A stretch of 37,357 nt of DNA from Bacteroidales bacterium (GCA_004558535.1 SFCP01000012.1:1-37357); one strand, 5' to 3'; numbered from the stretch's first letter, positions 1 to 9,498 are shown. Notes: generated from the sequence alone by a model not told the origin. A program made the numbers and translations.

Positions 1-1
1 G

Positions 2-3000
2 GACTTAGCGTGGGATGGCGAATATGCCAAGCGTTTCCGCGTGCAGCTCTACGAGCCGTATAGCGAACGCGACTGTACAAATGCGGGACTACACATCAAT
101 CCGCATACCAACCTGAACAATCCCACCGGCATCATCGGCAAGGAGCGTGATGTCCTCTACGTGATGGTCGGCGGTGATATCCAAGAAGGTGCGTCACTTT
201 ACTTGGGTGCCTATTCGGGACACGGACAGGGCGGCGCCTACAACGATGGTGTAGCGCTGCACAAGGGTTTGAACGTGGTGCCCATCTGGGCCGACAAGCA
301 GTGGACCTGCATCTACTACACCGTACCAACTCTACAGGATTATACAGCCGGTGAAAACATTGCAGGGTCCAATAAGCGGTATGACATCACCACGTTCCCC
401 GACCTCAAAATTCACATCGAAGGCGGTTACGTCAACGGCTACTACAACGCTGTGGGCGATGACCTGTGGGCACACAATGCCGCCACAACGGGCTGCGACG
501 ACGGACGCGACCTGAACAGCATCGCTACGACACTGACAAAGGCAGACGGCACCATTACGCCGGCCAACGACAACCTGCTGCAAACGAACGACGTCTATCC
601 GAAAGGTGACAACGAGGCAGACTGGGACTACATCGCAGCACGCAATGTGCTGGACGACTTGACCATCCTGGGTCGCTACATGGTGTTCCAGTTCTGCTTC
701 AATTCGCCCGAGGATAACAATCCCCAATACAGCACGAACTATTGGTTTACGAAACCTTTGGAAGGCACGCGTCGCGTCAATATCTGCGACTGGCTGGAGC
801 GCTGGGACCGCATCATGATGAGCGAACGGCTGATGATGGGATTGCTGAGCGAGCAGGAGGTGGCCGAGGCCAATGCACGCTACCACGCCTGGAATACGGC
901 GTTCGGCAGCATTCCGGCAAACCATGACATTTTCCGCTACACCGGCAATGAAACCCAAAACCCGTATGCCTGCAATTACAGCAAATACTACCGCATGCAC
1001 GGTCTGGGCATCACGATGGATACCGGCTACATGTCCGGCGGATGGAACAGCAGCAACTATCATTACAACACGTTGGCAGACATTATCGGCAAGATGACGG
1101 AAGAAAGCAGCACGGGTGGTGTCTGCTGGGGACCTGCCCACGAAATCGGCCACCAACACCAGGCACCGCTCAACATGCGCGGACTGACGGAGGTTTCGAA
1201 TAACTTCTTCAGCAACGTGGCTGTATGGTACGACGGCCGCGGAACCAGCCGCACGGCTGAGGGACAGGGCGATTTGAGCAACGTACTCAACGCCTACAGC
1301 CAAGACGGAAACGACTTTTACACCAACAACATTTGGGCACAAACGCAGATGTACTACAAATTGTGGCTTTACTACCACTTGGTGGGCCACAACACCGCTT
1401 TCGCTCCTACTTTGGTTGAGATGCTGCGTCAGGACCCGATGATCATCCAGTACAATCAGGCCGGCGCCACTTCGCTCCTGCATTTCTATAAAAAGGTCTG
1501 CGATGCAGCACAAGAAGACCTGACGGACTTCTTCCGCGCCTACGGTTTCCTGGAAGTGATGGACCATCGCTATGTGGGTGACTACTCTTCTGCCGAATAC
1601 ACACAGACGCAAGAAGACATCGATGCCGCCATAGCCTATGTGAAAGCCAAAAACTATCGCGCGAATGTAGAGATACTCTTTATCAATGACTATACGACGG
1701 GGGTTACTTACATGAAGCACGACGGAGAGACAGCACGACGGCTGTGGGACGGCAATACCTATTCCGACCTCGGCTCCTTCCAAGCATATGAAAGCGGATC
1801 GACTGCGAACGGCACGTACACAATGACTGCTGCGAACGGACAGGTGACGATGAGCGGAGCCACCGGCGGCGTGGGCTTTGTCATTCGCGACGCTGAGGGC
1901 AACTTGCTGGCTTTCTCCTCGGACTATACCTTCCCCGTCAATGATGCCACGATGGCAGCCATCGGCACCGGCACAGCGGTGCTGCAGAGCGTAGCTGCCA
2001 ATGGCACCGTCACGGAAATCACCTACGACGGCAGTTCGGCTGCAATCAGCCTGCTCTCCGGCTTGCTCACCACCGTGAAGACCCTCCTCGACGGTGATAC
2101 GGATAATGGCGGCGATGACGGAAAAAGCTATACAAAACCCGGTCTGTATAAGGCGAACAACGCCCACTACACGGCTCTGGCCAGCAAATACACCGAGACA
2201 GAGGAAATCTACGTCAATGGCAATGTAGCCCAGTACATGGCGGCATATACCGCACTCAAGGACTGCTATGATGCTCTGCTGGCTGACGAATACGCCACCG
2301 TAGCCCTGCAATCGGGCAACAAATATACCATCCGCTGCAAGGGCCGCAACCAAACCTACATGTATCTTAACTCCGAGACGAGCGGCGAGACGACCACCTA
2401 CAAAGTAGCTTGCACAACTACCTTGCCCGCGTCCACGGACGACAACTACAATGCGTTCCTGTGGAGTGTAGAGGAAACCGGTACCGCAGGCAAATACTAC
2501 CTGAAGAACGCCTCCGGCGAAAATCTGTACGTGCTGACCGTCAGCGCAGAAAGCAAAGAGCAATTCCAGTGTGGTTCTGCAAAGTATGCCTTTAGCATTC
2601 AGCAGGTGGCCACAGGCTCGAATTACTTCACCCTCTACCACAGCAAACCGAGCACTTACATGAATGCTGCTGGCAATAACGGGAACGTTGTGTCTTGGAA
2701 CAGTTCCACTGACAACAATTCCCAATGGGCTTTTACCCTCGTGGAAGCTGATGCAACAGCCAAAGCCCGTATCTTATTGGAGGAAATGGAAAGCAATACC
2801 CGCACGCTGCTGGAGAGCATGGCCATGATGGGCGTGAAGGGTCCGCTGTATATGAGCACCTTCCGCATCACCTCCAATTCCGTAGAGCAGGGACATGGTA
2901 CGGAATTGCTCGTTGACGGCGATGCAAGCACCTATTTCCACTCAAATTGGAGCACGAGTTCTGCTTCGTCCAATCTGGGCGAAGACCACTATTTGCAAAT

Positions 3001-6000
3001 CGATTGCGGTGAAGGCAACGACCTGGAGCAATTCCAGTTCAATTACATCACGCTGCCCAGAGACGCCGGCAATCTGGATGCACCGGCTTCCATCTATGTC
3101 TATGGAGGAAATACGGTGGACGGGGATGGCAACGTGACCGACCTTACGTACATTACCAAACTCAGCAAGGACGATACAGAAAATCCTTTGCCCTGCATTT
3201 CTCGCGCGCAGTCCTATACCTCTCCCGTTATTGGCACAGCCGGCAGTTCCTATCGATATATTCGTCTGACCGTGAAAAACGCCACCAAGGACAATGCCGT
3301 AGCGAACGGTACGCTGAACGGCCATCATTGGTTCGGTCTGGCCGAACTGGGCTTGTCGAGAGCCAGCAGTAAGCTCTATGCCAGCGACAACCGCTACACC
3401 ACCATGACAGATGCAAAGTACGTAGCCGCTGCCAATGCCCTGGGCGATGCCGCTGTCTGCCTGGCAAACGCGAATGCCACAGCGTCCGAACTGAGCGCAG
3501 CCTACGATGCCCTTTCCGCGCAGTACACGATTCTGCTGACTGCCTATAACGCTGCCGAGAATGAGGAATTGAATGCTGCTCGAGAAGCTTTGCAAAGCGT
3601 AATCGACCAAACACAGTCCTTGTTGAATGAATGTGGAATCATTAGCAAATCGGGGAGTGTAGCCCTGCAGTGTAACGACGCTAACGGCGCCTACTACATT
3701 TCCTCGAATGCCGACCAAAACAATGGCGGTGGAAACAGGGACGGCGGTGGAGTGGCAGCCTTGCTGGATACTGACCTGACTTCTTACTTCCACAGCCGCT
3801 GGGGCGGTACCGTAGTCAACGAGGACCATTACCTGCAAGTGGATATGGGCAGCTTGGATGCTCTGACGGACTTTACCTTTGGTTATACTGTACGACAAGT
3901 TGATAACACAAATAATACTTCTCCGCACCCCACGATTATAAAAGTGTACGGCAGCAATGATGGAGCTGATTTTTCAACTTTGTTGGGCACGTTTAAGAAA
4001 ACAGATGCCACCAATCCTTTGCCTGCCTATACGGCAAGTGGTGCTTCCTGGACTTCCACCGAGATTCAATCCGCCACTCCCTATCGCTATGTGCGCTTTG
4101 TCGTGACCGAGAGCGACGGCCCTGGAAATGAAACTTTTGGTAATCATTATTTCTTTGCCATGGGTACGTTCAGTCTGACCAAGTCTGAAACCAAAGTCAT
4201 CCTCAGTGAAAACTGTGGCTTGGCTACCGAACAGGATTTGCTCGACACCGATGATGCCCTGCAGTCTGCCATTGCAGCCAAGTCGATAGCTACGATGGTG
4301 GATCAGCTGACTGCCGCACAAACCGCCCTGCAAGCACAGTATGACGCCCTGTGGGCTGCCAAGAACAGTGTCAGCACCGCTGACCTTGAAACAGCTGTCG
4401 CCAGCCTGCAGTCCCTTTACGAGAGCTGCTTCAGCGATGCCGAATGCACTATGATTAAGGACGAATACAATGGTTCCATCAACTTGACACAGCCCCTCCT
4501 TGAAGAGGTGAATACTGCCATCACGACAGCACAGACTCTCATTGACGCAACTCTGCATACTGAAGAACAAGTTAATGAGCAGCAAGCAGCCATCGAAGCC
4601 ATGCAGGAACGACTGGAAACGGCGATAGCTTACGTAGGCCTGCCGGTGAAGCTCTCGACAGACGAAAAAAAGGTCTATTACTCCATTACCATCAAACGCG
4701 ACGGCACACCCGTGCTGGAATACGGCGGAGTGGGTGGCGAAGACAACAAGTTGAAAGTCACCGGCAGTGGATTTGAATACGGCAACAACCTGCAAGCGTT
4801 CTATTTCACCAAGGGTACGACCGCTCCGCAGGTATTCATACACACCAAGTCCAACGGCTATATCCTTACTGCACGCATCGTCAACAGCACGTCCGACTTG
4901 GCCGAAGGTCCCGGTAAGGTGGCCGGCGTAGATCCCGCCACTGATGAATCCACACTGAGCAGCAAAGAGTGGATTATCGACGCCAATATAAGTAGTAACT
5001 ACCGCGGTTGGTATAACATCCGCCCCATTCCTCTGGACGGTACCACCACGAATCTCTACATGAGTAACCATGGAGGTGTTGGCTATAATATCGGTTTCTA
5101 CACCGTTGCCGATGACGGCGGCTCCTGCTTCCGATTCACCGAACAAACCATTTGGGACAAGAGCGAGGCATTCTATCAACTCTACAATTACTATACCCAT
5201 TCGGTCAAGGTGAATGAAATTATCGAAAGTCAATATATGAGTGATGACCAGGTGGGATATTATAGCGTCGATAAAGCCAATGAATATAATATTGCCTACT
5301 CGGCAGCCGCCTTTGCCATAAATAGTGTTTTGAGTGGATCCACGTCCTTCACGGATGAAGATTTTACAACTTTCTATGATGCTTTGGTGGCAGCCAATGT
5401 GGCCTTGACGCCCAACCTGCCAGAAGCCGGAAAATACTACGTGCTCCGCTCCGCCTGCACACAAGCTAATTATTGCACCAATGCCTTGGCCTACGTCAAT
5501 CCGGCCAACGCAACCCAGCAAATATATTGGAGCAAAGACAAGGCGGTAACGGATGCTACGGCCATCTGGACCATCACGCCCAACGGGGACGGAACTTTTG
5601 CTGTTCGAAATCTGCACACCGGCACCGCCGTCCGCAAATTCAATGAGCGGCTGACCGATGAAGCGGGCAGCGTCACCCTGACTTCGTTGGACTACAAGAC
5701 CGGAGAGCTGAAACTCATCGCCAACGGTACAATCATGCATGCACAGGCTGTCGATAACATTATTGTAAGTTGGCCTGCGGACAAGGGCAGTGCATCGGCC
5801 TGGAACATCGTAGAAGTGACCGACCTAAGCGCAGTGAGCTATGTCCTGAACATGTCGCAATATGGCTACGCCGGCTTCTATAGCGCCTACCCCGTCAAGA
5901 TACCCGCGGGTCTGCAAGCCTACTATGTCAAGAAGGATGATGTGACCACAGGTACGGCAGAGAATCCGGGAACGGCCCACCTGACGGAAATCACGGATGT

Positions 6001-6550
6001 GATACCGGCCAATACGGGTGTCATCCTCTATGGTGCACAAGGCAGTTACGCACTGAACTATACCGCAGACGGCGGTACAGAAGTGAGAGACAATATGCTG
6101 GCGGGGTCGCCCTACCTTTGCTACAAGCAGGGCGAGGTAAACACCAAGTACTACCTCTTCGGTGTAAAGAATGGAAAAGTAGGTCTCTATGTGGCTTGGC
6201 TGGAGTACACCGCAGATGGCGGCCAGACCATTTCGCAGGAAACGACAGCTGAGGACGGTACGACCACAAACACGAATGTGGATATTAATGATACGGACGA
6301 AGGTGGCTACTTCCGCGTAGGAGCCAATAAAATCTACTTGCCCTACACCACTGCAGTACAGGGTGTCTCTGCCTTCCATCTCGACTTCAATACCGGTATG
6401 GAAACGTCCATCGACCCCTTGGAACTCCTACCCCGCAATGCCGTCATCTACGACCTGCAGGGACGCCGCATCCACCACATCCTCCACTCCGGTATCTATA
6501 TCGTCAATGGCGTGAAACGCTATGTACGCACCCGCAATGTTCAACCTTAA
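2..6550 (+). CDS. M60-like (enhancin/mucin-type) zinc metallopeptidase, multidomain secreted protein, 5' partial
   Basis: The frame is open to the left edge (bases 2-40 read on as coding), so the GTG at 41 is not the true start and the signal peptide lies outside. Residues counted from that GTG: the zinc site H367-E-I-G-H371 followed 12 residues later by E384 fits the M60-like/gluzincin pattern HExxH-x(8-28)-E. M60 enzymes cleave mucin-type glycoproteins, usually outside the cell. After the peptidase come a ricin/FSCN-like beta region (about 762-905), two discoidin-like F5/8-C modules (about 937-1107 and 1207-1383, each with a 'TYFHS/SYFHS..W' and 'DHYLQ(I/V)D' core), and an Ala/Gln-rich helical stretch (about 1387-1530). 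The end carries a beta module from about 1933 and a 'YDLQGRR...GIYIVNG' tail, as in Bacteroidetes proteins sorted to the surface. The substrate is inferred from the family only. Confidence 0.9.
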   Translation, partial: DLAWDGEYAKRFRVQLYEPYSERDCTNAGLHINPHTNLNNPTGIIGKERDVLYVMVGGDIQEGASLYLGAYSGHGQGGAYNDGVALHKGLNVVPIWADKQWTCIYYTVPTLQDYTAGENIAGSNKRYDITTFPDLKIHIEGGYVNGYYNAVGDDLWAHNAATTGCDDGRDLNSIATTLTKADGTITPANDNLLQTNDVYPKGDNEADWDYIAARNVLDDLTILGRYMVFQFCFNSPEDNNPQYSTNYWFTKPLEGTRRVNICDWLERWDRIMMSERLMMGLLSEQEVAEANARYHAWNTAFGSIPANHDIFRYTGNETQNPYACNYSKYYRMHGLGITMDTGYMSGGWNSSNYHYNTLADIIGKMTEESSTGGVCWGPAHEIGHQHQAPLNMRGLTEVSNNFFSNVAVWYDGRGTSRTAEGQGDLSNVLNAYSQDGNDFYTNNIWAQTQMYYKLWLYYHLVGHNTAFAPTLVEMLRQDPMIIQYNQAGATSLLHFYKKVCDAAQEDLTDFFRAYGFLEVMDHRYVGDYSSAEYTQTQEDIDAAIAYVKAKNYRANVEILFINDYTTGVTYMKHDGETARRLWDGNTYSDLGSFQAYESGSTANGTYTMTAANGQVTMSGATGGVGFVIRDAEGNLLAFSSDYTFPVNDATMAAIGTGTAVLQSVAANGTVTEITYDGSSAAISLLSGLLTTVKTLLDGDTDNGGDDGKSYTKPGLYKANNAHYTALASKYTETEEIYVNGNVAQYMAAYTALKDCYDALLADEYATVALQSGNKYTIRCKGRNQTYMYLNSETSGETTTYKVACTTTLPASTDDNYNAFLWSVEETGTAGKYYLKNASGENLYVLTVSAESKEQFQCGSAKYAFSIQQVATGSNYFTLYHSKPSTYMNAAGNNGNVVSWNSSTDNNSQWAFTLVEADATAKARILLEEMESNTRTLLESMAMMGVKGPLYMSTFRITSNSVEQGHGTELLVDGDASTYFHSNWSTSSASSNLGEDHYLQIDCGEGNDLEQFQFNYITLPRDAGNLDAPASIYVYGGNTVDGDGNVTDLTYITKLSKDDTENPLPCISRAQSYTSPVIGTAGSSYRYIRLTVKNATKDNAVANGTLNGHHWFGLAELGLSRASSKLYASDNRYTTMTDAKYVAAANALGDAAVCLANANATASELSAAYDALSAQYTILLTAYNAAENEELNAAREALQSVIDQTQSLLNECGIISKSGSVALQCNDANGAYYISSNADQNNGGGNRDGGGVAALLDTDLTSYFHSRWGGTVVNEDHYLQVDMGSLDALTDFTFGYTVRQVDNTNNTSPHPTIIKVYGSNDGADFSTLLGTFKKTDATNPLPAYTASGASWTSTEIQSATPYRYVRFVVTESDGPGNETFGNHYFFAMGTFSLTKSETKVILSENCGLATEQDLLDTDDALQSAIAAKSIATMVDQLTAAQTALQAQYDALWAAKNSVSTADLETAVASLQSLYESCFSDAECTMIKDEYNGSINLTQPLLEEVNTAITTAQTLIDATLHTEEQVNEQQAAIEAMQERLETAIAYVGLPVKLSTDEKKVYYSITIKRDGTPVLEYGGVGGEDNKLKVTGSGFEYGNNLQAFYFTKGTTAPQVFIHTKSNGYILTARIVNSTSDLAEGPGKVAGVDPATDESTLSSKEWIIDANISSNYRGWYNIRPIPLDGTTTNLYMSNHGGVGYNIGFYTVADDGGSCFRFTEQTIWDKSEAFYQLYNYYTHSVKVNEIIESQYMSDDQVGYYSVDKANEYNIAYSAAAFAINSVLSGSTSFTDEDFTTFYDALVAANVALTPNLPEAGKYYVLRSACTQANYCTNALAYVNPANATQQIYWSKDKAVTDATAIWTITPNGDGTFAVRNLHTGTAVRKFNERLTDEAGSVTLTSLDYKTGELKLIANGTIMHAQAVDNIIVSWPADKGSASAWNIVEVTDLSAVSYVLNMSQYGYAGFYSAYPVKIPAGLQAYYVKKDDVTTGTAENPGTAHLTEITDVIPANTGVILYGAQGSYALNYTADGGTEVRDNMLAGSPYLCYKQGEVNTKYYLFGVKNGKVGLYVAWLEYTADGGQTISQETTAEDGTTTNTNVDINDTDEGGYFRVGANKIYLPYTTAVQGVSAFHLDFNTGMETSIDPLELLPRNAVIYDLQGRRIHHILHSGIYIVNGVKRYVRTRNVQP

Positions 6551-6572
6551 CCTAAAAATACTACGCTTTACA

Positions 6573-6749
6573 ATGAAAAGAGAATATATTGCACCACTTT
6601 CCATCGGTATCGCATTCAGCGCTGAACCCATCCTCGCTTCCGGCACTTCGGGTATAAATACATATTCGGAGCATGCCGATGGTGATTACGTAGATTTGAG
6701 CCGCCGTAAGTCCTCATCGGATAATCCTATCTGGAAAGACATGAAGTGA
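6573..6749 (+). CDS. Small 58-residue Prevotella-type peptide (MKREYI.P family), function unknown
   Basis: I chose the ATG at 6573, 22 bp after the protease stop. The longer frame opening at 6522 overlaps the protease end. The product begins MKREYIAPLSIGI and continues with an 'AEPILASGTSGI' segment and a charged, Ser/Arg/Asp-rich tail. Peptides that begin MK(R/K)EY(I/M).P, carry an ILA-type segment around residues 18-24 and end in a hydrophilic tail are very common in Prevotella and Bacteroides. They often sit next to secreted proteins, and no role is established to my knowledge. There is no convincing signal peptidase site and no transmembrane helix. It is probably co-transcribed with the protease and ends before the hairpins at 6769-6870. 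Confidence 0.6.
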   Translation: MKREYIAPLSIGIAFSAEPILASGTSGINTYSEHADGDYVDLSRRKSSSDNPIWKDMK

Positions 6750-6768
6750 CCATTCGGAAGATTGAAAG

Positions 6769-6804
6769 CCAAGTGCCTCCCGAAGAATTAGGGGAGGCAC
6801 TTGG
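6769..6804. terminator. Perfect 12-bp inverted repeat between convergent genes
   Basis: CCAAGTGCCTCC (6769-6780) pairs perfectly with GGAGGCACTTGG (6793-6804) around a 12-nt loop. It lies 19 bp after the small-peptide stop. There is no T-run directly after it, so termination may depend on the second hairpin at 6832-6867, or this may be an RNA-stabilising 3' structure. Confidence 0.5.
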
Positions 6805-6829
6805 ATCAACCTGCATAAGTCATAAAAGA

Positions 6830-6872
6830 AACTACATAGGATTTGACTCGCTCAAACTCCTATGTAGGTTTT
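6830..6872. terminator. Bidirectional intrinsic terminator between the small-peptide gene and lptB
   Basis: A long hairpin is visible. CTACATAGGA (6832-6841) pairs with TCCTATGTAG (6858-6867), and the stem continues with TTTGA (6842-6846) against TCAAA (6852-6856) with one bulged C and a 5-nt loop. It is preceded by an A-rich run and followed by GTTTTCG, so it can act in both directions. That suits the convergent 3' ends at 6749 (plus) and 6913 (minus). Confidence 0.75.
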
Positions 6873-6912
6873 CGTATTTCCTGTGCCCGTCCAAACAAGT
6901 CGGGCCATACAG

Positions 6913-7716
6913 TTATTGGGCGTATTCCATTTCGCGCTGCTGCCTCAATGCCGCAAAATCTTTCTTGCGCAACTTGAAGCTGTTTGTCAGGTATTTGTCG
7001 CGTACTACCTGATTTTCGGACAATTCCTCGGGAGTACCCTGAAACAGAATGCGGCCTTCGAAGAGCAGATAGGCCCGATCGGTAATACAGAGGGTCTCTT
7101 CGACGTTGTGGTCCGTAATCAGGATGCCGATGTTGAGGTCTTTCAGTTCCCAGACGATAAACTGGATGTCCTCTACGGCAATGGGGTCTACACCGGCGAA
7201 GGGTTCGTCGAGCATGATAAACTTTGGGTCAATAGCCAGGCAGCGGGCGATTTCCGTGCGGCGTCTTTCACCACCCGAAAGGCGGTCGCCCAGATTTTTG
7301 CGGACCTTTTCCAGGCGAAATTTCCGTATGAGGCTCTCCAGCTTGTCCTGCCGATAACTCTTGGGCTGCCCCGTCATTTCCAGCACCGAAGCGATATTGT
7401 CCTCTACGGTCATCTTGCGAAATACGGAAGCCTCCTGTGCCAGATAGCCGATACCAGCCCGTGCGCGTTGATAGACGGGATAGTCCGTTATCTCCTGTTC
7501 GCCCAGGTAGATGTGGCCCGCGTTGGGAACCACAAAGCCCGTAGTCATGTAAAAAGAGGTCGTCTTGCCGGCACCATTCGGCCCGAGCAATCCTACGATT
7601 TCCCCCTGTTTGACATTAAACGAGACATCGTTGACAACCGTACGCTTGCCGTATTTCTTTACAAGCCCCTCGGTGCGAAGCTCCAAGGCTTCCGTGTGGG
7701 TATCAGGGTTTTCCAT
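6913..7716 (-). CDS. lptB: LPS export ABC transporter ATP-binding protein LptB
   Basis: This 267-residue ABC ATPase has Walker A GPNGAGKT (residues 45-52), signature LSGGERRRTEIARCLA, Walker B FIMLDEPFAGVDP and a switch His in 'ILITDHNVEETL'. The sequence 'GLLGPNGAGKTTSFYM' and the RRRTEIAR signature are typical of LptB rather than of a generic importer ATPase. LptB drives the LptFG complex that extracts lipopolysaccharide from the inner membrane and pushes it along the Lpt bridge. The C-terminal 'NSFKLRKKDF' extension is usual for Bacteroidetes LptB. It is the last gene of a same-strand set with a nitroreductase and ompH; the gap upstream is 165 bp. Confidence 0.93.
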   Translation of the reverse strand: MENPDTHTEALELRTEGLVKKYGKRTVVNDVSFNVKQGEIVGLLGPNGAGKTTSFYMTTGFVVPNAGHIYLGEQEITDYPVYQRARAGIGYLAQEASVFRKMTVEDNIASVLEMTGQPKSYRQDKLESLIRKFRLEKVRKNLGDRLSGGERRRTEIARCLAIDPKFIMLDEPFAGVDPIAVEDIQFIVWELKDLNIGILITDHNVEETLCITDRAYLLFEGRILFQGTPEELSENQVVRDKYLTNSFKLRKKDFAALRQQREMEYAQ

Positions 7717-7881
7717 GCGTGATGTGTACGTTTTTTGGTTGTAGAAAAAAAGTAAAGAGAGGAGAGGATGGAAAGGATATAGAGAATATGGAGGATAGAG
7801 ATGAATAAGGGAACAGCCCTACCCTCCCCTCGATGGACATGAGGCGGTGCCTTTCCCCGCACAGCGAATTGCAGCGGGCCA

Positions 7882-8391
7882 CTAATCTCCGAAGAAAAGC
7901 TCCTCCACGGGCTTCCGCTTCTTCTCCTTGGGTTCGTCAGCCGGTTTGCCGATAGGAATCAGTGCCATGGCGATGCAACCCTCGGGCGCCGGAAACGCCG
8001 TATCAAGCACCTCGGGCAGGAAATTGCACACCCAGCACGTCCCCCACCCTCGTTCGGCCGCAGCGAGGCACAAGTGTTCCACCGCAATGGCTGCATCTAT
8101 ATCGCCATGCGGTTTGCCGTCGACACGGCGCACCCATTCCTGTGCAGTGTCCCGATACACAATGAAGCAGGCAGGTGCCGTGCGAAACCATTCCCGGTCA
8201 TAGCAGGCCGAAAGCCGTTGCAAATCTGCATCGTCACAGACATAGCGAAAGCGAAGGGGCTGGAAGTTGACAGCCGAGGGCGCCATGCGCACACATTCGC
8301 GGATGTAATCCAAATCAGCAGCCGAGGGCTTCTCGGCAGTGAACGCACGCACAGAGCGGCGTGCTTGACAAAGCGAAAGGAAATCGTTCAT
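7882..8391 (-). CDS. Nitroreductase family protein (FMN-dependent)
   Basis: This 169-residue protein opens with the nitroreductase signature 'QARRSVRAFTAEKP', where the Arg-Arg-Ser segment contacts the FMN phosphate. The middle carries 'DIDAAIAVEHLCLAAAERGWGTCWVCNF', the conserved helix and strand of the fold, and the end has 'ALIPIGKPADEPKEKKRKP', the usual closing 'GxPxExPxxKxR' element. The family reduces nitro compounds, quinones or flavins with NAD(P)H. The short length puts it with small single-domain members; the physiological substrate cannot be read from sequence. Start is the ATG at 8391. It lies 94 bp after ompH on the same strand and may share its transcript. Confidence 0.88.
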   Translation of the reverse strand: MNDFLSLCQARRSVRAFTAEKPSAADLDYIRECVRMAPSAVNFQPLRFRYVCDDADLQRLSACYDREWFRTAPACFIVYRDTAQEWVRRVDGKPHGDIDAAIAVEHLCLAAAERGWGTCWVCNFLPEVLDTAFPAPEGCIAMALIPIGKPADEPKEKKRKPVEELFFGD

Positions 8392-8485
8392 GTATCCATC
8401 ATTGTCGGGGGAGAACCATGCGTGTCAGTCTTCCCGCAATTCACATTAGGTTGCCCGTAGCATACGCCACTTCGAGCGAGAGGAC

Positions 8486-9076
8486 TTATTTCTTCTTGTA
8501 CCGCTTATTCAGTCCTGCCACCACTTCATCCGTGATGTTCATGGCCGGTGTAGCGTACAGGATGTTATCGCCCATCTTGCTAAAGATCATAGCATATCCG
8601 TGCGACTTGTTGTATTCGCTGATAAAGTTTTGTATGCTGTCATGCAGAGCTTTGTTGAAATCATCCTGCTCTTTCTGGAAGGCGGCGGCATAATTGGCTT
8701 GCTTGGTTTGCAGGTTGTTCTGCTTGGCAATCACAGCATTTTGTGCAGCAAGTGCCTGTGCTTCCGTGGTATAGGTGCCGTTTTGCATCTTTTGCTGGAA
8801 ATCCGTGGCAGCTTTTTCCAGTTCGTTGCCCAGGCGGGTGATTTCATTCTCGTACTGCTTGCTTTTGGCCTCCAGTGCAGCCTTGGCATCTATGAAGTAC
8901 TGGTAGTGCTCTTGCAGGGAGTCTAAGTCAACATAGGCAAAGGAGCCTGGCGCAGCGGGCTGTGCGGGGGCAGCTTTCGGCTGGGCAGGATTTTCCTTCT
9001 CGCCGTTACCACAAGCAGTCATTGTAAGTGCAAGGAGGACTGGCAATGCAAGCTTAGTAATCTGGATAGTTCTCAT
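8486..9076 (-). CDS. OmpH/Skp family periplasmic chaperone, lipoprotein form
   Basis: This 196-residue protein has a lipoprotein signal peptide with the lipid-accepting Cys at residue 22 ('ALTMTAC'), then a Pro/Ala-rich linker. The Skp/OmpH domain starts at 'SFAYVDLDSLQEHYQYF' and carries a long charged, Gln/Lys-rich coiled coil (about residues 65-150). It ends with 'GYAMIFSKMGDNILYATPAMNITDEVVAGLNKRYKKK', the family's typical end. Skp-like proteins hold unfolded outer-membrane proteins in the periplasm. Many Bacteroidetes genomes have lipid-anchored paralogues like this one next to unanchored copies. Having it near lptB gives the group an outer-membrane-assembly flavour, though no shared operon is proven. 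Confidence 0.9.
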   Translation of the reverse strand: MRTIQITKLALPVLLALTMTACGNGEKENPAQPKAAPAQPAAPGSFAYVDLDSLQEHYQYFIDAKAALEAKSKQYENEITRLGNELEKAATDFQQKMQNGTYTTEAQALAAQNAVIAKQNNLQTKQANYAAAFQKEQDDFNKALHDSIQNFISEYNKSHGYAMIFSKMGDNILYATPAMNITDEVVAGLNKRYKKK

Positions 9077-9188
9077 TTTCTATAGGTTTGATTATTAATT
9101 TATTCTCTGTAGATATTTTTACACAATTGGCAGCGTCGCCTTCCCGTATCTACCACGGCAGGCCGCCCGAGTATTTCCGCGACACAGG

Positions 9189-9398
9189 CTATCCTCTTTC
9201 CTTTACCGCATGCCGGGATACCGTACGCATTTGCCGGTCCTGTGCCTTGGCGCAGTGAATGCCCTTGCGATGGAGCGCCTTGTTGCCGTCGACATGCGTA
9301 TGTACAAAGTCCTTACCAAAGAACAAGCGCACGCAAAGCAGGACAACAGCGAGGGCCAAAGGCAATAACAGGATGCAGAACAGGTTCAGGAAATTCAT
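9189..9398 (-). CDS. Conserved short Bacteroidetes membrane protein, function unknown
   Basis: This is a 69-residue product with one N-terminal hydrophobic helix ('LFCILLLPLALAVVLLCVRLFF') followed by 'GKDFVHTHVDGNKALHRKGIHCA' and a basic tail. I recognise the helix plus 'VHTHIDGNKALNKKGIHC' layout as a conserved small protein of Bacteroidales without a known function. The HxH and GIHC residues could bind metal, but that is only inference. An excellent promoter match lies about 100 bp upstream (9499-9529), which supports a real gene. The next gene, ompH, starts 112 bp downstream. Confidence 0.7.
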   Translation of the reverse strand: MNFLNLFCILLLPLALAVVLLCVRLFFGKDFVHTHVDGNKALHRKGIHCAKAQDRQMRTVSRHAVKERG

Positions 9399-9498
9399 AA
9401 GGAGAGGAGAGAGGGTCAGATGTTGTGCATAGGGATAGCGCAGACAGGCAGGGCACGTTCCCTAAAACCTTTCGTGGATAGCGAATCCGTATTTTTTG

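Noticed and set aside
332..2725. Long minus-strand frame of 797 codons opposite the M60 gene
   Set aside because: It is antisense to a well-supported protease, and its composition (many Val, Arg, His, Cys) shows no family features.
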